Shown piece by piece: positions 27,401-40,191 of a stretch of DNA of 64,000 nt. Each line of letters starts with the position of its first letter. Position 1 is the stretch's first letter. This DNA comes from Karalla daura (taxonomy: Eukaryota; Chordata; Actinopteri; Chaetodontiformes; Leiognathidae). Where the stretch lies: positions 11,165,497 through 11,229,496 of the forward strand of contig CM055188.1 in NCBI GenBank assembly GCA_029224185.1. The letters are read 5' to 3'. A program made the position numbers and the translations under genes. The notes beneath the pieces are model-generated. The model searched no databases. It was given only the letters and a program-made list of their open reading frames with translations, and was not told the origin of the DNA.

Positions 27401-30400
27401 AAATGACATCATGGCTGAGACTTGACCATAAACTGTTGGTGTTTCATGATGCGTTTCTTAACTGAAATCATTCAAAAACCATTACATTTACATAAATTGT
27501 ATCAGTCTGGAGAAAATGCTGTGAATCGATTGTGCCTTAAAGAACTGAGCTGGACTCGAGAAGCTGGATGATGGACAAGTTTCTGAGGAAGTAATTTTCT
27601 AATTTCCTGCAGACTTGAAACTTGAAATGTCTGGTTTGAGGATTCATCTGTTGTCCAGTCTTAACTCAATTGCATTTTTGAATATGAGCATCAGGGAATC
27701 CCACTGCTGACTGATATTATTAGGGCTGTAAACTAATGTTACATCAAGTAATATTATATTGATTCAATGAGTTGATGCTTTTAGTCATGAACCACCGATG
27801 AGATGATTAACGCCGATTTGACACAATAACCTCCATTCATATAAAAAAAGCAACAAGATCATTGGTCATTTTGATTCCTGAACTCAGACATTTAAATGGG
27901 GGAAAAAAAAGAAACAGACTATCAAAAGCCACATTTGAGAATATATTCCCATTTGTACAAATGAAAGCAGGATGTTAAACTCCATTCACAAACAAAATAT
28001 TTTCAGGACTTAATAACCAAGGCAGAACAGTCTGGCTATTATAAGGTTTGTCGCGTTACCTGAATATCTTATCTCCAAGTGACATTGCTTACACACAGCA
28101 TGTGACTTGTCAGTTGACCATCTTTTCTCCCAGATCCAAAGTGTTTCCAGACGCTGATTCTTTCCCAGAGGAGAGACAGTATCTTCAATAATGGAGCTGC
28201 TTGTGTTTTATTTGGAGGAGGAGAAAGACGGGCCAGGGGAGTTTCAAAATAAAAGCGTCTTACAGTATATGTCAATGTCTGACGTTTTCCGTTTGGATCG
28301 CATATTCACAGAATCAATATACCAATAAAGATCACTGTCATGTTACGCCACTAGTTAAAATCCACTGTAATATCAATTTAAAAAATTCTAATTCAATATA
28401 TTGTATTAATCCTAAAAATGTGATAAATCTTTGTGATAAAACAGTGCTGTTCTGAGTTAATATGGTTCACATGATATGATATATGGACATGCATACTTAA
28501 CAAGACAGCAAAATCGCATGCTTTCACTGAAGACCCAGATCCAATTGTTTATAAGTGTAAACTACACAAAGAATACTTTCAGTTTGGACTCGGCACTTTC
28601 ATAAGCAGTTCTAAAGCAGAAATTAGGGTTTCACCTAGAATTTGTCTCAGGCTCAGTGGCTCCCATTGAAAAAAAAAAAACCCGTAACAGAGCACAGAGT
28701 AATCAGAGTGTGGTGTGGCACAGGTGGTTTCATTCTTAAGTTGCATGAGCCTGAAAGGCTGCAGTGTGGTGGTCTGACCCCATATCCAAGCACATCTGTC
28801 CTGTCCATTTCAAAGGGCTTCTGTGTGAAAACTCTCTGGGATGGACGGGTCTCTTTTAACAGCCTGCTTACGCTGTTATATATGAGGAAAAAAAACATCC
28901 CCACTTATAATTGATTGTACCAGTTATACATATTTTTTGCAGTCAGCTACACGGAGGAAACCAACCACAAAAACATGTAATACTCATTTGACACCACACT
29001 TATTTGTTCAACATTTCTCCAAAATCAGCCACTTTTTGTTGTTAGTGCTGCACAACTGAAAGATTGTTTCAAATTGTAAATAAAACTTTTGACCCAAGTT
29101 TAGAGAGATGGCAAGAGAGACAGATGCGCTGACACATGAGGTGTATTCAGGTACCACCAGAAAACTACATGAATGGCCCCAATTTTTGGATGGGTCACTT
29201 ATTTTTGGCATTTTAATTTGGCCGCCCCCTACAACTATCGGCAAAACACCGGATATGTATCAGTTTTTTTTAAAGATGTGGCCATTATGTATTCAGCTAT
29301 GTAGCCTGAACTAGAATCAAAGCATCAATATGGTTCTCTGCAGAGAAGCTGCTCAGCTCGTACCACCTAGTTTTAACTAGGAAAACAAGGTAACAAAAAA
29401 AGAGGTTACAAAAAAAACATACACAGATAGGGTTTGTGTTTATTCGAGTCATGTTTATTGTCTTCACTCACTTGAGCACCGATTAGCCTTGTAGGCACTC
29501 TTTTCCAGCAGCCTCTTGTGTATGTCCTCAGAAGAAGGGCTTTGGAGGAGGACACTGAAAACGTGCCATGGTCAAAGACATTTTTTTTTGCTTCTTAAAC
29601 TTCCCCCTGCTGCTTACCCCCTGACCTCTTCCTGCTTATCGCTATGTTGTCACTACCAGTGGAAACTTTGGAAAAAAATAAAACTTGATATGGACTCAAA
29701 CAACCCCAACCCACAAATGTGTGAGGGCAGAGTCATACTCCCTCGGACGATATGACACATCTGATCTACTGTCATACAAATGCTGCCATGACAGACACAT
29801 GTGAAGCGTACCTTGAGATTTTATAAAACCAGTAGGATGAATGTCACTCAGATTCTTCTGATTACCTACCTTGGTGTTTCTGCAGAGTAACTAGTGCAAA
29901 CAAACTTGCAGAAATACATCTCTCTGCTCCATGTGGACAACCGACAGCACCCTTTGTTTACCGCTGTGTTGGTGTGCCACATAACATGTGTGGTTCTATT
30001 GCACATGTGGGTCACATCAGCACCTTGATGCTCAGCACTGAGCACAAAAGCATTCAGTATAAACATACCCCATTGACACTTAGAACAAGGAAAGGTTGAG
30101 ATTTTTGATGACTGAGCAACTCACCCTTCTTTGAATCTCCAGAGGCCACCTCTGAGAGGTATCTGTAGTAGTCTCCTTTCATTTTGAGGTAGAACACCAG
30201 GCTTTCAGCCATAGTTGCTTTGGGAATAAGGAAGTTGTTGAGCAGTCTCTGAAAAAGACAGCACAAAAAGACAGCAAATTCAAAATTACGGTCAAGTCCA
30301 CAAGAGGCCAGTAGATTATGAAATTATGCAGCAAAGGCAGAGTGACACAAACAAATGACAGCCAGCCCACCCACAACTAATAATGAACCAATTAGCCACA

Positions 30401-33072
30401 ATTGTTCTTGTATCATTGATTACACAAACGGCAGAGGGACAAATGCTGTGGTATTGAGGCCACTGAGTTTTTCATGACAGAGGGGGGTTGGGACAGACTG
30501 ACCATAACTTCTCAGTGGAACAGGAACAAGTGTCTGCAAAGCAGCAGTGTCAGACAAAGTAAGATAACAGCTAATTTCTATTGTTAATGATGAATGGGTA
30601 TTAACCAGACTGCATCTTGCTGATAACCATCCAAGATATAAGGGCCCATTTTCTGCATCGAAGGTGGATGGAGACTGAGGTGAAAGCCTCAGGGCAGCTT
30701 TGTTCCAGTGATTACATGTAGATCTTTCTACCAGACAGCGGTCACTTTAATCTGCTGACTCCAGTAACCTGCCCCAGTAATGTCATGCAGACACTAAACC
30801 AGGCAGGAATCACCAGATTAAGATTAACGACAAACTCATCAGCTGTAAATGAACTCTTGTAGTAAGGCTGACAAACAGATTATTAGTAAAGAAGCTGCTT
30901 GTGTGAAACGAAACGGCTTGTTCGTCCTCACTTGGCAGATTACCATGCAGGTCATTATTTCGGACTTGAATAAAGGGTGAAAAAAAAGGGGAGTACCCCT
31001 CTAGTATTATTTTATTTTGTGTCAGGATCTGGTTTTCTTCCCCTCTTCATCATATCTCATTGTTACAACTGCTCATATTATTTCTACCTGAAAGCAGAGC
31101 CTCAATTGCAGAAACTTCTATAAACTGAGCATTTAGTGGATGTGAGACATTCAGTTGTACCATTTACCCTGTTTTCATTAGGCCTATACACAGTTTTGAT
31201 GGTGACAGGTTCAGGTTAGGGTTTTTTTTCTCCTGATGTATTTAAGGGCATTTGGATAACCAACTATGTTTGTGACAAATAATTATAAGTAAATGTGATC
31301 AAATGGGAATTTAGCATGCGTTTAGTATTATGTTAATAAATCCTTTCCCTCTTGCAAGGTGATTAAATTCAACGCTTTATGCCAATTTATTTTTCAAAGT
31401 CTACCTTTCAAACGTGGCCCTTATTTCATAACTGGAAATCTGGAGCATGGGCAGCAAAAAGGAAAAGATTTTGTGGTAAAACACTGCTGATGACTAGACC
31501 CTTGAATAAGACAAACTGTGTCCTAGGTTTCATCTGATTGTTTTGTAATTTTCTAATGATTTTCTGAGGCTGGAGGTACAACAACAAAAGGATCAAACCA
31601 TTTCAATAATGCAGTTAAAAAATATCAATTACTATGCCAATATGTCCCTCAATTTATACAAACAAATACAAAATCAAATCCAATCAAAAAGACAGTCCAT
31701 TCTATCAGACTGACTTGGAGAGATGTTTCGCTACTTTCACACATCTCTCCTCTAACTGTGGCAGTGCCCACTCAGCATGACACAGCAGGCAGTCAGAGGG
31801 CTGCTCTGTTGCTTGGTGGGTGTATTTGCTACTGCACTGCGCTCAACCAAGAAATGACAAGCATACTCATCACTCTGGCTTTTCGTTGACATCCCACAGT
31901 CAGCACGAGGCTGAGCGCACACAGTAATCTAGCAATGTTGCACCCATTCTGGTCCTTACACTATGAGACAAATTATGAACCCTTCATGGTTTGTAGTCAT
32001 TGACAGCAAATTCCTTTTCACTGAAATGTCCTTCTGAGACATTGTTTCTGATGTGTAAAAAAAGATGGCATAAGGTCCTCAAATTAGAAACACATCGGAG
32101 AGGAACATAGCATTTCTTTTGCCACTAATCTGAATAACTGGCAATGTGAGGTCGACACTACTGATGTAATTTTTTGTCACGCCTCATAGCCTTGCCGTCC
32201 AAGGTTCCCTCATCATTCATGAACAGTGTGTCTCCACCCATCCTTGCCTCCCTTCATTCCTACACCACCACATCATTGCAGAGGCCTCCAGTTTGACCTT
32301 GAAGATACTATGAGAAGTCTGCTCAGGCGCTAAAAATTTGAGCCTGGTTTGACCTTGAGCAATTTCTGTTCTAACCTAGTGAGGACCTGGCATTGTGAGG
32401 GTTATTCATGACGCACCAGTCATATGAAAGGCCCACTGTTGAGAAATTACAGAAGATGCACTTTCCACAACACTTTCTGACAGCAGCATCTTTGATCTCC
32501 AACTTGAGCAGCTGAGAGACTCAACCCAATCTAGCCCACATCTCTCAGGTTGTATTATGTTCAATTACAGAGCTTTATACCAGCCAATGTTTAGCTGATG
32601 TGACGACAGGACATGAACTGTAAAAATAAGTTTTAACAAGGTGCTGAGATCTTTTATCTCAACACAAGTACATGCAAGACAGTCAGGTTTCTGTCACACT
32701 TAAGCATTTGTGACCTGATGTACTACCACAGAAACACCTTTTAAACAAATCATTTTTTTAAATAGATTTTAACACCACAGCAACAAAACAACTGGATATT
32801 ATTTTGGATAAGACAAAAAATACGGGGGAATTGCATCTAATGTAGACATTAGGTTATAAGGCATTCAGACCAAAAACACCACTGTGTAGACAACTAAGGA
32901 TTTTTAAGTGACTTTCTGACTAGTGTAAAGATATCAGAGCTACAGTAGCACATATATAGCAGCTGCCAACATAACTTAAATCAAACAAAAGCCTTCAAAA
33001 GCCCACAGATGTAAACTTAGGCTGGACACTGTCTCATCTGTGACCTTGCAGTAATACAAACAAGCACATACA

Positions 33073-33126
<54 letters not shown>

Positions 33127-35476
33127 ATGTAATTTTTCTAGTTCTGCATACACAATCCTTCATCTGCTCACTATACACACAAACTATAGACCACTACAAT
33201 GCAGCCTTTCAAGACCAGCGCTCGTCCAGCTCTGCCTCAAAAAAAAAAAAAACGAAACTCAAGAGCAGAAAATAGAAGAAAATTAAAGCTTTGTATGACA
33301 ACTCAAAACAGCTGCCAGGGCTGCTGTGAGCAACATTATTAGTGTCTCCACGAGTTAACACCATGTGACTGTAATTCTCTCCTCAGCCAAGAGGAATCGG
33401 CTGCAGCGTGCGTTCTTGCACCATCTTTCTCTTTATGCCTCCTATTTCACTCTCCCCTGTCCTCCCGCCCATCGACACCACTCATGTTCATGTTCTTTCT
33501 CCATCTTCACACCCCCATCATTTGCTCTGCCCATTTCCCATCACCTCCATACCAGAACGTCCTCGCAGATGTCTTTCAGTTCGTGCTCAATATTCACGCG
33601 GTATTCACGGGCCATCTGCTGTTTTTTCTCATTCCCGTCCGTCTTCTGCTCGATGCTGGAGATGACGCGCCAGGATGAACGACGGGCCCCCACCTAAAGG
33701 CAACGAGAACCAGGTCAACCAAAAAACTGATGTGAAAAGACATCACCTTATACACAGTGGATGGCTGTACAAACATCTTTGAAAAACATTTAGCGCAGAA
33801 AAAAATGTACTTAAGAGTTCAGATACTGTCATTAATATGATTATTAGTTCATAATGGAAGGAGCCCAACAACCAGAAAAGGTGGAAGATAGTGGCCAATT
33901 TCACCTTCCCCACCCAGATTTCTTTTGGTTGAAAGCTCTCCTCCTAATCTCAAGGCCATCACTGCCCTTTAAGGTATAGCATAACCCTAAGGTTATACAT
34001 CCTAAAATCATCGTTTAATAATATCAATACTTAGATAGAAGTTTACTTTCAAGCAAAAGCAGTTGCACTACAGTGGTTCATAATGCGTAGAAATAGAGAT
34101 GCAGATGTCATTTTCGACCTACACTGATCTCATCAAAGACACCAAGGAACTACGTGACTGACATAATTAGCACTGTTCCCTCATTGAAAGGAGGGCCTGA
34201 GTGTGTGTGCCCTATGATGGACCGATGACTGATCAACAGTGTACCTTGGTTAGCAAAAGTACAAACCAAGTAGCAAGTAGTTTAAAAACTAAAATTGCAG
34301 TTCAGGGTGATTTTCATCTGTTGGACCTTCAGGCTACCCCCTCTGAAAACAGAAAGTGCCAGTGGATAACAACCTGCTTCTTTATCATGTGAGATAAGGG
34401 CAGAAGAGTGTTTTCTGCCATTTCCTTGTGTCTCCACAAAACAGCCAGGGTCACTTGCACTTATCTTCCCAATTTTGTGACACTATCACATGCAACAATA
34501 AGAGAACTGAATGAGTTTTAATCCAAGTAAGCATAAATAAGACAGAAGATAATACAAGTGAACCTCACTGATAAGGGCAGCAGTGCTGGAAACCTCAGGC
34601 TGGTGTTACATAATATGTGCTTTGATAGTCAATATAAAACACCAAAGCCAACACATTGATAAAAAAAGATCAGCCTTGACATTTTTATGGAGATACGGTG
34701 ACCGGTCACTGGGCCACTACCTTGAGAAATATCTCTTGGCTACACCCACATGTCAAGTTTGCACTAAGATACAAACTTGGTGTAAAACATAGGTGTAAAA
34801 GTACATTGTCATGTACGATTTTGAACAGAAAAACTGTGCTAATGTGGACAGTGGAGCTGAAAATGTCTTTGATATTTGCTTTAAGTCTTTCAAAAGCAGA
34901 CCATCAGATTTCAGGGCATCAGCAATTACAGGCCAATTTCCAAACCTGTCTGGGTTTGTCTGTCTGGATGTCTTGCCTATCTAGGTTCCTACTAAATAAT
35001 GGTTTGTTCATTCATAATATCTGTGCACACCTCATCATTAGCATCATCTACATCCCAATTTGTGCGGCTTAGAGCAAATATTTTTGTCAGCTTTCCCTAA
35101 CCTTTGTTTTATTTTGTAAAATCCAACCTCAAATCGGCATTAATCAAAGGTAACTTTTGATTATGATAACTTCTACACATAGGTAGCTCTTTTTTTTTTT
35201 TACTTAGTTTACTTTCCTTAGTACTCTTAAAAGACATCCATTATTTTTTATGTGAGCTGAGCTTGATTTTGGCTACAAGTTGGATGGCTACAAGTTGGCT
35301 ACAAGTTTAGAAGGATGCCATACCACATTCTTGTATGCAACAGACAGCAGGTTGCGCTCCTCGTTGCTGAGTTCATCGGCCTGCTCCGTCACAGACTTCA
35401 TGGCAGCCGCCATGTCATCATAGCGCTCGGCCTGCTCTGCCAGCTTGGCTTTCTGCACCAGGTCGTTCTTATCCAT
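24408..35476 (-). CDS. ywhab: 14-3-3 protein beta/alpha
   Basis: Dimeric cytosolic adaptor that binds phosphoserine/threonine motifs in client kinases and signalling proteins. Six coding exons read from high to low coordinates: 35476-35324, 33693-33553, 30248-30125, 25591-25428, 25157-25062, 24464-24408 (244 aa, the normal size, with no indels in the groove-residue positions). The protein starts MDKNDLVQKAKLAEQAERYD. The phosphate-binding residues fall at canonical positions: Lys49 and Arg56 (AYKNVVGARRSSW), Arg127 and Tyr128 (KMKGDYYRYLSEVA), Asn173 (LALNFSVFFYE), Asn224 (LLRDNLTLW). The C-terminal tail is acidic (ENQGDEGETGDGEN). Residues about 80-115 depart from the usual beta sequence (ELKDICEDVLRLLNNFLIPK). 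The acceptor just upstream of the ATG and the donor at 39887 indicate a separate untranslated exon and a 4.4-kb first intron. The isoform call rests on sequence and on the neighbouring tomm34. Confidence 0.95.
25592..30124 (-). other. ywhab: ywhab intron between coding exons 3 and 4
   Basis: A 4.5-kb intron. Apart from the Tc1-like relic at 26072-27105 I see no gene, RNA or other defined repeat in it. Confidence 0.6.
26072..27105 (+). mobile_element. Dead Tc1-like transposon in ywhab intron
   Basis: The plus strand keeps a decayed Tc1/mariner transposase. It begins ISLINEGQSVQKIAK, then RPRNGKLRVTSWDKFIRV and RFVWAKKHKEWTLNQGKSA, and ends with PRVCKVIKAKG. Several stops and frameshifts break it. 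The right terminal repeat is still legible as GACCAAACTTTTGACTGGTA near 27082, the usual end of fish Tc1 elements. The left terminus is missing. It lies antisense to ywhab, between coding exons 3 and 4. Confidence 0.88.
30249..33552 (-). other. ywhab: ywhab intron between coding exons 2 and 3
   Basis: A 3.3-kb intron with no recognisable gene. It holds one (TA)n run at 33076-33123 and an A-run near 33240; the rest has no feature I can name. Confidence 0.6.
33076..33123 (+). repeat. (TA)n microsatellite
   Basis: An uninterrupted TA run of about 48 bases in a ywhab intron. It is self-complementary and prone to cruciform formation. Confidence 0.97.
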
Positions 35477-37716
35477 TGTTTTGCTGTAAGGGAAAGGAAG
35501 AGGAAAACACATTAATGTAAATGCTTGGAGATGAGCCGTGAGACTCCGCATTTACCAACTGGAACGAGCAAAGCGAGTGTGAGAAAAAATGCTGTGCACG
35601 TTTTAAAGAAATGTTATACCTGTGGAGCATTGAGTGCAAAGACAACACATTGGAAATGGATAGAAAAGTGTGGTTGCGAATATCCCTTTAGAAAGCTAAA
35701 ATTTGCATTAATATGAACAGTGAATTACACCACTTCCACTGCTTAAGCAACAACTGCCACCGGCTGGATAATAAAGCAAATTAATAAAGTGAAAATATAC
35801 TGGCCAAAAACTCACAGCACTTCATACAAAGTCAAAAACCCAATTTCAGCAAAGTGGTTGCTGCCTTTTACTTCATCCCTGAGGGCTTTCAACTCCCCAG
35901 ATGAAACTGTAGGACTAAGTAGGCCACAGCACAGCCTCCATGATCCTTAATGTCTATCTACATATCATACTACGGAGCTGCCACTATGGACTTTATCGCT
36001 ATTTGAACATCTACACATGTGTAGACTTTTTATTTACTTCTTATTCCCAATTTCTATTAACACAGCTAAAGAGTGGACAAACATGCAATTGAGCTCCAGA
36101 AGGAAAATAATACACCCACAACACCTGCACAGAGCAGGTCTGGTAACCCTTCCACCAGTGAGAGATTCAAAGACCATCCTGCAGAGTTACAGGCTCCTTG
36201 AGGCTTACCTGTACCCTGTACCCTGCAAAGACAGACCAGGGGATGGGGCATGGTGCGGTTTGGGTGGGGTGGTACTGATCTATGGAGGGCGTAAAAGAGG
36301 TGAAAGCTAATTTTATGGACAATGAAGTACAAGAAGTTTATATAATGTGTTTTTCTTCTCAATTACATCTAATATTCCACCAAAAATGTGATTTTGTGGA
36401 TTTGATTTGGGAACCATGTGTTTTCCTCTGGGAAAAAAAAACAAAACAAAACAATGTTTGCACCAAATATAAGACAACCATTTAAGTAAAGAGTTTCTAG
36501 CATTACTTTTATGTTGCCAATGTACCAAATTCTGTCCAAATGTAAAAAGTGCAGTGAGTGCAGCCAAAGGGTATTAACACAACAAAATATTGAAAATTGT
36601 AGATTTTAGAGGAGATTTTCCAAAAATTCTGAAGCAAAGGTAATCATGTTTTAATGCCACCAAATGTCATGCCAACTCTGGGACAAAAATAACAGGTTCT
36701 ATGTTTTCTAAAGAAGAACAATTTAAAAGCTTTTTTTTTCAAATGCTGTCCTTTTCAGCTCAGGCATTTGTGATTCATGGAGTCTGCACAATGCACAAAT
36801 TTTTGGCTGGACTAAAAACCCACATGGCATTTATATTTTCAATCCATTTGTGTGAAGATTTGTTTTTGCAGTGAAGTTCAGCTCCTAAATCACATTTTCC
36901 TTAGAATCTTCTCTCAGAAGTAGCATCGACACAGCATGACATGTCACCTGCAAGCGTCATGCTGCTGCACAGCATGACTGGTTGGTTCGAACAAAATGAG
37001 CAAATCTCCACCTTTCTCACTCCAACTGTTTGTCATTTGAGATTTCTTACAGACTCTAGATAAGTTATGGAGCAATTTGCTTCCCCAGCTGTAGCTTTCT
37101 CCTCTCACATCCCATTGTCACCTCTCCTCACACTCATGTCTCCATCATAACATGGAGAACAGAAGCTTTTATTGTGGTTTGTATATTTTCCTGCATTTAA
37201 TGAAAGGTTTAATGAAAGGATTCTCAGTAAATTTACCTGCAAATTTACCTGCAAAACCTTACAAACACCTGTTTTTGTTGAAGACAACATTCTACCTACT
37301 GTTGGAAAACAAATGAAACGTTCAGTTGGTAAAGCAGGGGCCTGTGAGCAGCCTCAGTCCTGCAACAAGTAAGGCTGCAAACTCCAGCAAGTTTATTCTT
37401 TGCTGGCCAGCTTGCTCTTGCTCTACTTCCTGCATCGCTCCAACTATCCATTCAGAAAGAGAGACCAGGAAACCAGATTACAAAAAAAATTAAAACATCC
37501 TTACAAAAACATATATTCATTTATAAACAAATGCCGAGACCAGTAGTGTATCAGATCATTATAAACTCACATAATGATTCTCCCCCCAAAGACACCAAAG
37601 GTCCCTCTAAATCCAGTGTAGTAGTAAGATTGATATACAACATTTTTTTTGTTTAGATTACTCACACATGGCTGAGCAGGTATTTTAACAGAACATTTTC
37701 AGTGTCAAGCCTTTAA

Positions 37717-38225
37717 CAGGGTTCCCACTCATAACCTGAATTTATTTTCCAGGACTTTTTTGAGAACATTTTCAGCCGCTACAGAGAAAAGTTATTATGT
37801 AATCCCCTGCCCCAGTCATTCTTTGAAAGTGTTCTTTTGTCCAGGTGTAACTTACATTTACCTAGCTTTATTAGCCTGACAAACTGGAGTAACAATGTTC
37901 AATTGGGCAACTGTCAACACAATTTTATCTTTTCTCTTTCCAACTTACAGTCCCTATTTCTGTCTCTAGCTGTGGGATCTGAGAAGGCGCTACATCTAGT
38001 GACAGTCAAATTTCTTTGGCTAGTAGTGTCAGGTAGGGTGACAGCAGACATGCATGTGAATAACTTTTGACCCGGTTACATTCACTCACAGGGCAAAGGG
38101 GAGGATAAATAATTTTCCAGAATCACTTCAGAATTTTGAGGACATTTGACCTTGTTTATAATTTTTCCATGTTTTCCATGACCAGAAAATTGGTCACTCG
38201 TTTTCCAGGATGCATGGGAATCCTG
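37717..38225. mobile_element. hAT-like MITE in ywhab intron 1
   Basis: The left end CAGGGTTCCCACT and right end GCATGGGAATCCTG form imperfect terminal inverted repeats of the CAGGGTTCCC type seen in fish hAT-derived elements. CTTTAA flanks both ends (37711-37716 and 38226-38231), a probable remnant of the target-site duplication; hAT elements normally make 8 bp. Internal sequence is AT-rich, with ATTTTCCAGGACTTTTTT near the left end and TTTTCCATGACCAGAAAAT near the right. No transposase is present. Confidence 0.72.
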
Positions 38226-38989
38226 CTTTAAGTTACCTTTGTACTGACTTTGTAGGTCTTGTATGATTACATAAGCTTAAATTAGCAAATACATTGTCTA
38301 ATGTGAAGCGAAAGATTTAGTCAGCAAGTGAAGCCTGAAAGCCATACATTGGATGATTGTAATTTATAAGATAGTTCCTGTTATGCATTTCAAATGTCAC
38401 CGTGTTGTACCATTTATTACAGGAGCACGACCGTCACATTTATAATATCAAGTGCATGGAAGGCAACAGGGTATTAAGATATTTTTTATAAACTGACTGG
38501 ACAAATGTAACATACATTGAACATAACCCTCTTCGAGGTTATTATGGTGCATTTACAAAAATCGGTGTCTCCAAGTGCACGAACAAAACTTATTGACTGC
38601 TGACATTAAATACTGACTGACTGTAAAACTGTATAGCCGTGTTACACTTCAGAGGCTAATCTTGTTAGCATTTAGCATAGTGAAATACGCCGTCTATACC
38701 CACTGCGTACCCGTTAATTACTTGACCCAACGCGCTAAAAACCCATCTTCAAATGAAAATCCTGCTTCGATCTCTCGGTCAGCTACTATCACGTGGACAC
38801 ACTGTGAGATAAAAACCAGCAGTGCTGTTCCACACCTAGCTACATGTAAAGGTTAACAGGCTTATATCCGCACTCGAGGGGGAGAGGGACAATAATTGAA
38901 GCACATTTTTTACACTGAAGTGAAGTGATTAGGACGCACGGAACAGACTAAATGTAAGACTTTGACAAGGGTGCTTCAAAAACAACACG

Positions 38990-40191
38990 CCACAAGGCAA
39001 GAAAATCGGGGTTTAGCGGTGAGTAGGCCTGCTAGCAGCTCCGCCCTCCTTGTCGCACTGCCCTGCGGAATGTTAAGATGGAGAGAGGCAGATTACACCC
39101 CGCACGGACCGCTAGCTCAGCTAACTGCTAACACCACCTGACCCACTTCGCCCTCCATGACGACCTAATATGAGATAAATGTAATAAAATGCGGCCTCGC
39201 TGCACTCTTTCAACTGACTCCAGGGGCAACTAGGCTGCATTACAACACACTGTTGTAGGCACAGAGTGACAATTTAAGGGTGAACTACAGGGTGAGGGTG
39301 TGTTAGCAGCCCTCACAGCTCGGTGCTGCTACGCCATGGCGGATCCAAACTGAGGATTGCACTGTACGGTTTGTCAGGTCTGTGGGGTAAAATGAGGTCA
39401 GACATGCTGGTCGACCGAGCATAGTAACGGCCGAATAAACGTGCGTTATCCATTGCAACGTGCGTTACATAGCTGCAGCTTGAAATGTCTTCACTGACGG
39501 GCCGGTCACGGCTACTAAGCTGTCAAAATGGCCAAACTTCGGTGTTGCCCCCCCACCTCCTCCTCCTCCTCCACAGCCTCCACCCTCTGTGCAACTACAG
39601 CACACCACGCATGACATCGCCCGGGGTCCGGGCCTTCAACATCGGCCACCTATAGCACCTTCCACAGTAAGAACATGTGCTGCAGCCTAGCAGGTGTGTC
39701 ACGGTTTTTAACGCGCAGTGTGGCCGCTATTCCGGCCTGACTTCTCCCTCTCAGCCCGGACCACAATAGGCACCTTCCGCCGCAGAGGCAGGGAATGGGG
39801 CCACCGCTGGGGCTGCTGCCACTCCTGAAAGAACCACCTCACCATATACACAACCTAATAATCGAGTGATAAGCAGGTGAACTCACATTTAGAGCGTACA
39901 ACGAGTCCCGACTTTATTCTCTGAACGGTGGGAATCTATCAAGCCGTCCTCCGCTCGCTGCTCAAGGTATTCAGGGCAGTACCACTTCCGCCTGCTCTGA
40001 CACTTCCGCTTCCTTTAAACCCCACCCCTTCCCCCGCCAGTATCCATGGCGACGGCGCCAGGGGGTTTCCTGAGCATCTTGCGAGGGGCTCTGACGTCAG
40101 ACGGGTCCATGGCAACCGCTACAGGATGACGTGCGCCGGTGACCATGGCAACTGTCTCCATGAGGCCGTTGCTGTCGTATCTGAGTTCACC
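38990..40191 (-). promoter_or_regulatory. ywhab: CpG-rich promoter and first exon of ywhab
   Basis: A CpG-rich block at the 5' end of ywhab. On the minus strand an untranslated exon ends at the donor AAAT|GTGAGTTC (39887) and probably starts near 39980. Upstream of it lie three CCATGG-centred RFX X-box-like sites: GTATCCATGGCGAC (40040-40053), GGGTCCATGGCAAC (40103-40116) and GTGACCATGGCAAC (40139-40152). A full palindromic CRE TGACGTCA (40092-40099) and a second TGACGTG (40127-40133) lie among them. GC-rich sequence continues through the first intron to about 38990. A decayed copy of 39941-40191 occurs at 49675-49921. Confidence 0.7.
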
